From Patescibacteria group bacterium (lineage in GTDB: Bacteria > Patescibacteriota > Minisyncoccia > Minisyncoccales > CG1-02-41-26): DNA of 11,509 nucleotides. The DNA lies in assembly GCA_018830365.1 (NCBI GenBank), contig JAHJSK010000086.1:1-11509 (forward strand), written 5' to 3'. Positions 5,683-11,170 of the stretch are shown piece after piece. The first letter of the stretch is position 1. Every line of letters begins with the position of its first letter. The notes beneath the pieces were generated by a model. The model worked only from the letters and a program-made list of their open reading frames with translations. It was not told the DNA's origin and did not search any database. The position numbers and the translations under genes were made by a program.

Positions 5683-7008
5683 TTATTTTTTATCTTTTAT
5701 TTTTCCAAATCCTAAATATTTTTGTAAAATTTTAGGAATCAAAATGCTACCGTCTTTTTGCTGATAGTTTTCAATAATAGCGATTAAAATTCTGCCAATA
5801 GCAAATGCGGTGCCATTAAGAGTGTGAACAAAATTTAATTTGTCAGCAAGTTTATTGCGATAGCGAATATTAAGACGCCTTGCTTGAAAATCAGTGCAAT
5901 TGGAGCAAGAATGGGTCTCGCGATAGCAATTTTCGCTCGGAAGCCATGCCTCAATATCATATTTTGCAGCTGCTGGCATGCCTAAATCGCCAGTACACAT
6001 TTGAACAACTTGATAAGGAATTTTTAATAATTGCATTAATTTTTCTTCTATCGCTAAAATGAATTGGTGTTCCTCTGTTGATTTTTCCGTCTGACAAAAA
6101 CTAAACATTTCTAATTTATCAAAATGATGAACTCGCAAAATTCCCTTAGTGTCTTTGCCATAAGACCCGGCTTCCCGCCGAAAACAAGTTGAAAAGCCAA
6201 TATAACGACAAGGCAAATCTTTTTCTTGTAAAATTTCATCCATATACATTGGCCCGATTGATTGCTCCGAAGTGCCGACAAAATATAATTTATCTTTTTC
6301 AAAATGATAGGTTTCCTGCTCGCCAGCGTTCGCCAAATGGCCCATTCCCTCCATTGCTTTTTCAGAAATCATTACGGGCGGAATAACCGGGATAAAAGGA
6401 TTAGCGCTCACATTTAATTTTTTTTCCTGAATAATTTTTTTAAATTCTTTTGAATTAGTTAAAAAATAAAAAACAAAATTGATTAAAGCAAATTCAAGCA
6501 AGGCCGCTTCATTTTTTAAATAACCAAATCGCGAGCCAGAAACTTTTGCCGCTCTTTTTACATCAATCAAATCTAATTTTTCCGCAATTTCTAAATAATT
6601 TTTTGGTTGAAAAATAAATTTTGTCGGCTCTCCCCATTTCCTCAAAATAACATTTTCTTTTTCGTTTTTTCCAGCTGGCACATCGTCAAAAGGCAGATTA
6701 GGAATTTGAAGCATGAGATTATTAAATTCCTCGTCTATTTCTTTTATTTCTCTATTTAGTTTATCGTTATCGCTATCCTTTTCCCGCATTTTTTGAATGA
6801 TTTTATTTTTTTCTTCAAGATTTTCAGTTTTTTGAATTTCCTTGCTCGCCTGATTTTTCTGAGCCCGCATGTCCTCTATTGCTTGAATAATTTCCCGCCT
6901 TTTTTTGTCAATATCCAAAAGCGTGTCAATTTCAACCTTGGCCTGCTTTGCCTGACAACCTTTTTTAACTTTGTCTATATTTTCTCTAATAAATTTAATG
7001 TCTAACAT
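5683..7008 (-). CDS. serS: Seryl-tRNA synthetase
   Basis: SerRS activates serine with ATP and charges tRNA(Ser) in the cytoplasm. The product has 441 residues, the normal size. The N-terminal ~100 residues form the antiparallel coiled-coil arm (charged, heptad-like, around RREIIQAIEDMRAQKNQAS) that grips the tRNA long arm. The class II catalytic core shows motif 2 (FRREAGSYGKDTKGILRVHHF) and motif 3 (NGTAFAIGRILIAIIENYQ), with TSEQSIGPMYMDEIL in place of the usual TAE-type loop. ATG 7008 (MLDIKFIRENIDKV) is chosen because family members begin there; an upstream ATG at 7041 adds 11 unmatched residues. No repeat insert is visible, unlike gatB, miaA and ppsA. It is the first intact gene of a likely serS-miaA-nuclease operon. 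Confidence 0.95.
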   Translation of the reverse strand: MLDIKFIRENIDKVKKGCQAKQAKVEIDTLLDIDKKRREIIQAIEDMRAQKNQASKEIQKTENLEEKNKIIQKMREKDSDNDKLNREIKEIDEEFNNLMLQIPNLPFDDVPAGKNEKENVILRKWGEPTKFIFQPKNYLEIAEKLDLIDVKRAAKVSGSRFGYLKNEAALLEFALINFVFYFLTNSKEFKKIIQEKKLNVSANPFIPVIPPVMISEKAMEGMGHLANAGEQETYHFEKDKLYFVGTSEQSIGPMYMDEILQEKDLPCRYIGFSTCFRREAGSYGKDTKGILRVHHFDKLEMFSFCQTEKSTEEHQFILAIEEKLMQLLKIPYQVVQMCTGDLGMPAAAKYDIEAWLPSENCYRETHSCSNCTDFQARRLNIRYRNKLADKLNFVHTLNGTAFAIGRILIAIIENYQQKDGSILIPKILQKYLGFGKIKDKK

Positions 7009-7041
7009 AATTGCTTTGTTTAAAAATATCTCAAATCGCAA

Positions 7042-7069
7042 AATGTATTTTAATTTTTAATTGTAACAA
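7042..7069 (-). promoter_or_regulatory. Possible promoter of serS
   Basis: On the minus strand TTGTTA (7069-7064) and TACATT (7047-7042) lie 16 bases apart. Transcription would start about 27 bases before the serS ATG. Both boxes are imperfect, and AT-rich spacers give such matches by chance. Confidence 0.3.
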
Positions 7070-7078
7070 ATTTTTTTG

Positions 7079-7264
7079 CTATTTTTTGTTTGTTATTGCT
7101 AAAATTGTTTTGACTACTGAATCAGGATTCACAGACAAAGATTCAATTCCGCAACCTGTCAAAAACTTAGCCATTTCAGGCGTAGAGGCCGCTTCTCCGC
7201 AAATTCCACAATATTTTTTCTTTTCTTGACATTTTTTAATGATTTCGGCAATTAATTTTTTTTT
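7079..7264 (-). pseudogene. C-terminal remnant of a second PEP synthase gene
   Basis: This frame lacks a start codon at its beginning. It encodes 58 residues plus TAG, matching the C-terminus of the ppsA product in this window: EKKKYCGICGEAAS is identical, followed by GIES-S-NPD. DNA identity is high around the motif (7185-7225 versus 8090-8125), but the flanks have diverged, so this is an old paralogue rather than a fresh copy. It begins at an A11 run (minus strand, 7266-7256) that is shared with the 3' end of the NYN gene in another frame. It is most simply the tail of a ppsA paralogue whose 5' part was lost when the NYN gene came to lie here. A +1 slip in the A-run would fuse it to the NYN protein. 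Confidence 0.8.
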
Positions 7265-7812
7265 TTAAAATTCTCAATATCTTGAGACAATAAAAGTCTT
7301 GAAAAATTAGCGTATTTCTGTATGCCAAAAGATGGATTATGAGAAAATCCTACATATTCTAATTTTTTATCTTTAAATTTAATATATTTTATGGCGGGGA
7401 TTAAATCGGTGTCAGAGCTTACTAAAATTGCAGTATCAAAAAAATTGTCAACCGCTCCGACAACTAAATCTACCCCTATTTTAACATCTGTGCCCTTTTC
7501 CCTTATTTTGCCGCCATCGTATATAATACGACCTCTTTTTATGATAAACTCGTCGTTTTCTAAATTAGATAAAAATTTTTGTTGTCCCTTAATGAGTTGT
7601 TTGCTTTTTTCGGATCCATCAACATTTCTAAAAATACCAGTGTAATACCTTTTTGAAACACACACTCTTTCGCCAACCAAAAAATCAACAAATTTCTTAA
7701 AATCAAATTTTACTCCTTTTAGAAAACTAATTTCTTTATCTTTTAAATAGTTGTAAAAATTGCTCCCATCTATGTAGACAGCAACTTTTTCCTTTATTTT
7801 TTCCGAATTCAT
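7252..7812 (-). CDS. NYN domain (PIN-like, DUF88/LabA-like) putative RNase
   Basis: This intact 186-residue protein has the NYN layout: VYIDGSNFYNYL (Asp15, Asn18), KGTDVKIGVDLVVGAV (Asp109, Asp115) and a hydrophobic strand ending in SSDTDLIPAI (Asp134, Asp136). These acidic residues usually form the Mg2+ site of PIN-like nucleases. NYN proteins are thought to cut or process RNA; the substrate is unknown. It lies between ppsA and a ppsA remnant, and another NYN gene precedes ppsA. The two share the VYID.-.N motif but are otherwise quite different. The last residues (FKKKN) come from an A11 run at the junction with the remnant. The ATG is preceded by an extended -10 box that would give a leaderless mRNA. 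Confidence 0.85.
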   Translation of the reverse strand: MNSEKIKEKVAVYIDGSNFYNYLKDKEISFLKGVKFDFKKFVDFLVGERVCVSKRYYTGIFRNVDGSEKSKQLIKGQQKFLSNLENDEFIIKRGRIIYDGGKIREKGTDVKIGVDLVVGAVDNFFDTAILVSSDTDLIPAIKYIKFKDKKLEYVGFSHNPSFGIQKYANFSRLLLSQDIENFKKKN

Positions 7813-7820
7813 ATTATGTA

Positions 7821-7829
7821 AGTATATCA
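7821..7829 (-). promoter_or_regulatory. Extended -10 promoter of the NYN gene
   Basis: The minus strand reads TGATATACT, matching the TGn extended -10 form. The predicted start (about 7814) is within two bases of the ATG, so the mRNA would be leaderless. It lies after the hairpin terminator at 7841-7873 and could therefore drive the gene independently of upstream transcription. Confidence 0.45.
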
Positions 7830-7840
7830 GTATTTATAAT

Positions 7841-7873
7841 AAAAAACTACCCTTGCCCGAAGACAGAGGTAGT
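7841..7873 (-). terminator. Rho-independent terminator with UUCG tetraloop
   Basis: On the minus strand bases 7873-7846 fold into an 11-pair stem with one mismatch (C.A), closed by a C(UUCG)G tetraloop, followed at once by a T-run (7846-7841). It lies 84 bases after the ppsA stop. It would end ppsA transcripts, and also any RNA started at the promoter just upstream (7889-7918). Confidence 0.7.
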
Positions 7874-7888
7874 GATCATATTGCGTTT

Positions 7889-7918
7889 ATTATAATACCT
7901 TTATGTATTATTTGTCAA
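7889..7918 (-). promoter_or_regulatory. Consensus sigma70 promoter between ppsA and the NYN gene
   Basis: The minus strand has TTGACA (7918-7913) and TATAAT (7894-7889), both perfect consensus, with an 18-base spacer. The predicted start (~7882) is only about 10 bases before the terminator hairpin, so most transcripts would stop after ~40 nucleotides unless termination is relieved. This could be an attenuator for the NYN gene or a tiny RNA. Confidence 0.55.
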
Positions 7919-7925
7919 TAATTGA

Positions 7926-7934
7926 TGTGGATAA
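7926..7934 (-). promoter_or_regulatory. DnaA-box-like nonamer TTATCCACA
   Basis: This is the second perfect TTATCCACA on the minus strand. It sits just upstream of the TTGACA box and shares 13 bases (7926-7938) with the site at 2362-2374. Its place next to a promoter suggests a binding site for DnaA or another regulator. Confidence 0.4.
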
Positions 7935-7956
7935 CTTTATTTCTGTCATAGAATTT

Positions 7957-10536
7957 TTACTTTTTAAGTAGTTTCTCTTTTTCGTAAATTTTCAAAGCCA
8001 TTTTGATTGTCGTGTCAGGATTTAAAGAAATACTTTCAATGCCCTGTTCTACTAAAAATTCGGCGAATTCCGGAAAAGTTGAAGCCGCTTCTCCGCAAAT
8101 TCCGCAATATTTTTTCTTTTCGCGGCAGGTTTTTATTATTTTTTTAATCATTTCTTTTACTGCCTTATTTCTTTCGTCGCCAATAGAAGCAATTTTAGCG
8201 TTATCCCTGTCCACTCCCAAAACTAATTGCGTTAAATCATTTGAACCAATGCTCATTCCGTCAAAAATTTCCAAAAATTCTTCAACCAAAATAACATTTG
8301 AAGGAATTTCAGCCATTACATAAATTTTTAAATCTTTTCCTTTTTCCAAACCAAATTTTTTCATTAAATCAATCACAGCTCTCCCCTCTTCCGGCGTCCG
8401 ACAAAACGGAATCATCAAAGAAATATTTTTCAAACCAAAAACTTCGCGGCAACGCTTTATTGCTTCGCATTCCATTTTAAATGCTGGCTGGAATTCTTTA
8501 TCTAAATACCTGCAAGCTCCGCGAAATCCCAACATAGGATTTTCCTCTTTTCCTTCAAATAATTCGCCACCAATTAAATTTTTATATTCATTTGTTTTAA
8601 AATCAGAAAATCTTACAATAACTTCTTTTGGCCAAAAAGCCGCGGCAATTTGACCAATCCCCTCTGCTAACTCTTTGACAAAATATTCTCTCTTGTCCTT
8701 ATGTTCTATCGTGATTTCCTCAATTTGTTTAATAATTTTTGCTTGCCCGCCGTAGACTTGGCGAAGGTGGGAGATTTGCTTGCCCGCCATAGCTTTAGCG
8801 AAGGCGGGAGTTTTGAGTTTTTTATAGTGAATCAAAGCAAGAGGATGTACCTTAATTTTTTCCGCGATAATAAATTCTTCCCTTGCTAAACCAACGCCAT
8901 CAACAGGCAAAAATGACGCTTTAAAAGCAATTTCCGGAGTTCCGATATTAACCATTATTTTTGTTTTTGGTCTATACGACCCGTTGGGTCGTCGACCCAA
9001 ATATAGCAATTTTTTAAAATCGTATTTTTTAATTTTAAAAAGAATTTTGCCTTCAAAAATTTTGCCTTCCGCGCCTGAAGCGCAATCCGCTGTGATTTCT
9101 TCACCTGTTTTTAAAATTTCCGTTCCCTTCAAAGTGCCGACAATACAAGGGATCCCTAATTCACGGCTAACAATCGCCGCATGACAAACTCTTGAACCTT
9201 CATCCGTAATAACAGCGGAGGCCATTCTTATCGCGGGCAACCAATCAGGATCAGTCATTCGCGTCACTAAAATTTCTCCTTTTTGAAATTCCCCAATTTT
9301 TGAAATATTTGAGATCACTCTCACTCTTCCTTGTCCGATTTTATTGCCAACAGCAATGCCAGATAAGATTGGCTTTTTACCAATTTTAATTTCATATTCC
9401 TCGTAGGTTTGCGCTTTTTGAGCCGCAAAAATTGTTTCCGGCCTTGCCTGAACAATAAATAAATCCCCTGTTTTTCCGTCTTTTGCCCATTCAATATCTT
9501 GATGGCGTCCATAATGCTTTTCAATTTCGCAAGCCCATTTAGCAAGACATAAAATTTCGCTGTCAGACAAAGAAAATTTTACTTGCTCTTTTTGAGGGAC
9601 CGGGACTTCTATAATCCCCTGATTTTTATTGCTTGCGCTGTTAGATAATTTCGCGTTTGGCGAAATCCCCGGTTTACGGGATTTAATAGGGTAAATATAT
9701 TTTTTGGTCTTTCTTCCCAAATTTTTTAAAATAATTGATTTGTATCCTTGTTTTAGAGTCGGCTTGAAAACATAAAACTCATCAGCCGTAATCTTTCCTT
9801 TAACAATCATTTCGCCTATCCCATAAATTGAATTGATTAAAACAACATTTGGGAAACCTGTTTCCGTGTCTAATGTGAACATCACGCCTGACGAAGCAAG
9901 GTCTGAACGAACCATTTTTTGAACTCCTACTGAAAGAGCGATTTTTAAATGATTAAATCCTTTTTCTTCCCGATAAATAATTGCCCGGTCATTAAACAAA
10001 GAAGCAATACATTTTTTAATCGCGTTTAATAAATTTTCTTTGTCAGAAACATTCAAAAATGTTTCATGCTGTCCGGCAAAAGAAGCGCTTGGCAAATCTT
10101 CGGCCGTAGCTGAAGAGCGAACCGCAACATTACAATTTTTTTCTTTGTATTTTTGTGAAAGTTTTTGATAATTTTCTAAAATCTCTTTTTCTAAGTCCGC
10201 GGGAAATTTTCCTTTTAAAATCAATTCGCGAGCTTTCCTACCGGTTTCTCGCAAGCTTTTCATATTTTCCGGATTAAATTTTTCAAAAATTTCTTTCAAC
10301 TTTTTATCAATTTTATTTTCTCTCAAAAAATGCCAGTAAGCGTTTGCGGTCAAGGCAAAACCGTCGGGAATGTTGATAGCTGGTAGCTTGTAGCTTGTAG
10401 CTTGTAGTTTTTTAGTTTGTAGCTTGTTAAACATTTCGCCAAGAGAAGCATTTTTTCCGCCAACCAAAGCAACATCTTTTTTAGAGATTTCCAAAAACCA
10501 AAGAATATATTTTTGTTTTTTACTCTTGACAGTCAT
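7957..10536 (-). CDS. ppsA: Phosphoenolpyruvate synthase (pyruvate, water dikinase)
   Basis: PpsA makes PEP from pyruvate and ATP, releasing AMP and phosphate, for gluconeogenesis. The 859 residues hold the N-terminal ATP-binding domain (LVGGKNASLGEM; AVRSSATAEDLPSASFAGQHET; QDIEWAKDG; VQARPETI), the swivelling phosphohistidine domain with His452 in GSRVCHAAIVSREL, and the C-terminal PEP/pyruvate barrel ending in YCGICGEAAS with Cys814. ATG 10536 (MTVKSKK...ILWFLEISKKDVALVGG) is preferred; an ATG at 10587 adds residues unlike the family and lies upstream of the predicted promoter. Four short in-frame inserts carry repeats: 10377-10426, about 9648-9684, 8977-8998 and 8741-8810. All avoid the active-site motifs, so activity is probably kept. 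A frameshifted NYN gene lies upstream and an intact one downstream. A pyruvate phosphate dikinase is less likely, given the PpsA-type motifs. Confidence 0.93.
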   Translation of the reverse strand: MTVKSKKQKYILWFLEISKKDVALVGGKNASLGEMFNKLQTKKLQATSYKLPAINIPDGFALTANAYWHFLRENKIDKKLKEIFEKFNPENMKSLRETGRKARELILKGKFPADLEKEILENYQKLSQKYKEKNCNVAVRSSATAEDLPSASFAGQHETFLNVSDKENLLNAIKKCIASLFNDRAIIYREEKGFNHLKIALSVGVQKMVRSDLASSGVMFTLDTETGFPNVVLINSIYGIGEMIVKGKITADEFYVFKPTLKQGYKSIILKNLGRKTKKYIYPIKSRKPGISPNAKLSNSASNKNQGIIEVPVPQKEQVKFSLSDSEILCLAKWACEIEKHYGRHQDIEWAKDGKTGDLFIVQARPETIFAAQKAQTYEEYEIKIGKKPILSGIAVGNKIGQGRVRVISNISKIGEFQKGEILVTRMTDPDWLPAIRMASAVITDEGSRVCHAAIVSRELGIPCIVGTLKGTEILKTGEEITADCASGAEGKIFEGKILFKIKKYDFKKLLYLGRRPNGSYRPKTKIMVNIGTPEIAFKASFLPVDGVGLAREEFIIAEKIKVHPLALIHYKKLKTPAFAKAMAGKQISHLRQVYGGQAKIIKQIEEITIEHKDKREYFVKELAEGIGQIAAAFWPKEVIVRFSDFKTNEYKNLIGGELFEGKEENPMLGFRGACRYLDKEFQPAFKMECEAIKRCREVFGLKNISLMIPFCRTPEEGRAVIDLMKKFGLEKGKDLKIYVMAEIPSNVILVEEFLEIFDGMSIGSNDLTQLVLGVDRDNAKIASIGDERNKAVKEMIKKIIKTCREKKKYCGICGEAASTFPEFAEFLVEQGIESISLNPDTTIKMALKIYEKEKLLKK
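8741..8810. repeat. Two tandem copies of a 33-base palindromic element in ppsA
   Basis: Copies at 8741-8773 and 8778-8810 start GCTTGCCCGCC and end GGGAG. Each carries inverted ends: CCCGCC (8783-8788) with GGCGGG (8803-8808) in the second copy, and CCCGCC with GGTGGG in the first. They encode PAFAKAMAGKQ and LRQVYGGQAK, a low-complexity insert before IIKQIEE. A degenerate copy lies between genes at 2259-2288. Confidence 0.8.
8977..8998. repeat. Interlocked short palindromes in ppsA
   Basis: GACCC (8978-8982), GGGTC (8986-8990) and GACCC (8994-8998) can form two alternative hairpins, the first with 6-bp arms CGACCC/GGGTCG. They encode the unusual stretch YLGRRPNGSYRP just before KTKIMVNIG, where homologues lack it. 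Confidence 0.55.
9648..9684. repeat. Overlapping hairpins in a ppsA insert
   Basis: ATTTCGC (9648-9654) pairs with GCGAAAT (9660-9666). AAATCCC (9663-9669) pairs with GGGATTT (9678-9684), sharing four bases with the first. They encode part of the stretch SRKPGISPNAKLSNSASNK between the ATP-domain segment KKYIYPIK and GIIEVPVPQKE, an apparent insertion. Confidence 0.5.
10377..10426. repeat. Degenerate heptanucleotide tandem repeat (TAGCTTG) in ppsA
   Basis: Seven units of TAGCTTG or close variants, with one extra base at 10412, encode LQTKKLQATSYKLPA on the minus strand, near residue 45 of PpsA. The unit is the same as in miaA (5537-5571), about 4.8 kb away. Confidence 0.8.
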
Positions 10537-10553
10537 TTTTGATTTGCTATTAT
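10526..10553 (+). promoter_or_regulatory. Sigma70 promoter for a plus-strand small RNA
   Basis: TTGACA (10526-10531) and TATTAT (10548-10553) are 16 bases apart on the plus strand, overlapping the start of ppsA and its own -10 box on the other strand. Transcription would begin near 10560 and run away from ppsA. Confidence 0.5.
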
Positions 10554-10557
10554 AACA
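10549..10557 (-). promoter_or_regulatory. Extended -10 promoter of ppsA
   Basis: The minus strand reads TGTTATAAT, a perfect extended -10. No good -35 is seen, which is normal for this class. The start would fall near 10542, about six bases before the ppsA ATG, giving a nearly leaderless mRNA. Confidence 0.55.
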
Positions 10558-10559
10558 AT

Positions 10560-10619
10560 GCGGTTTCTTTCGAGAAGCCGTCATCAACTGCCCATTGAAA
10601 AAGATGGGCCTTTTTGTTT
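10560..10619 (+). ncRNA. Candidate ~60-nt small RNA
   Basis: After the promoter, bases 10561-10580 form a perfect 8-bp hairpin (one G-U) with a UUCG loop. A nine-base linker (10581-10589) follows, then a terminator hairpin and T-run. No plus-strand gene precedes the terminator, so a short independent RNA explains it best. It overlaps the 3' end of the minus-strand NYN gene in antisense and is divergent from ppsA. No known RNA family is recognised. Confidence 0.4.
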
Positions 10620-11136
10620 ATTAATTCGTTCAATAAATGAACGAATTTTCTTTAAATCAATATATTTATTGCAACTTTTAATAAGTTCTTTGGATATATG
10701 ATATTTGCTTGAAATGACAATTACTCTTTTCCCTTTTTGGCGTAGTGATTGAACTAAATAATCAAAATCGCTATCTCCCGAAAACAAAATAAGTGTATCA
10801 TAATTGTCTCTTATTTCATAAGCATCTAAGGCAATCTCAACATCAAAATTGGCTTTTCTTGAATCTCCTTTTATCTTATCAGTTTCAGCAATAATTTTTA
10901 ATGGTTTTGTAATAAGTTTAAAACCAATATTTTTTAAAACTGTTAAAGAAATTGTCTTGACGTAGATCTTTAAAGCTGGGGCAGTAATGACGAATACCAA
11001 TCAAATTAGTATTTTCTTTAAAATATTTGTATAATTTCCGATAATCTATCCACCAATTTAAAGATTTCACCGAATTTTCAAGATTAGCCGCATCAATAAA
11101 AATATAAACCCTGCCTTTAATAAATTTAGAAATCAT
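10584..11136 (-). pseudogene. NYN domain (PIN-like) putative RNase, one-base frameshift
   Basis: Two overlapping frames together make one NYN protein. The first (from ATG 11136) has VYIFIDAANLENS (Asp15, Asn18) and runs to NFFNSFKKYWF then TAA. The second supplies LKNIGFKLITKPLKII, DVEIALDAYEI, and LILFSGDSDFDYLVQSLRQKGKRVIV, all expected in the family. Removing one A from the A6 run at 10935-10930 (minus strand) joins them as FFNSFKNIGFKLITKP, about 183 residues. This is either a real disabling or slippage-corrected frameshift, or a homopolymer read error. The domain probably binds Mg2+ and acts on RNA. The 3' end overlaps a predicted antisense RNA. The gene ends 48 bases before the ppsA start, so the pair may be functionally linked. 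Confidence 0.8.
10590..10619 (+). terminator. Rho-independent terminator of the candidate small RNA
   Basis: GCCCAT (10590-10595) pairs with ATGGGC (10604-10609) around an A-rich loop, followed by CTTTTTGTTT. On the minus strand no T-run follows, so the direction is plus. Confidence 0.65.
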
Positions 11137-11170
11137 ATTTTAATTTTTACGAAAACCATTCTTGTGATTT

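Noticed and set aside
7009..7041. ATG at 7041 as the serS start
   Set aside because: SerRS proteins start at MLDIKFIREN (7008); the extra 11 residues have no family support.
8003..8323. Plus-strand open frame over the ppsA 3' end, and a similar one at 7011-7229
   Set aside because: They are antisense shadows. Their shared peptide reflects the ppsA/remnant homology on the minus strand.
9321..9545. Small minus-strand open frame inside ppsA
   Set aside because: It lies in another frame of the conserved ppsA sequence and has no recognisable features or start signal.
10537..10587. ATG at 10587 as the ppsA start
   Set aside because: It lies upstream of the predicted ppsA -10 box and gives residues unlike any PpsA N-terminus.
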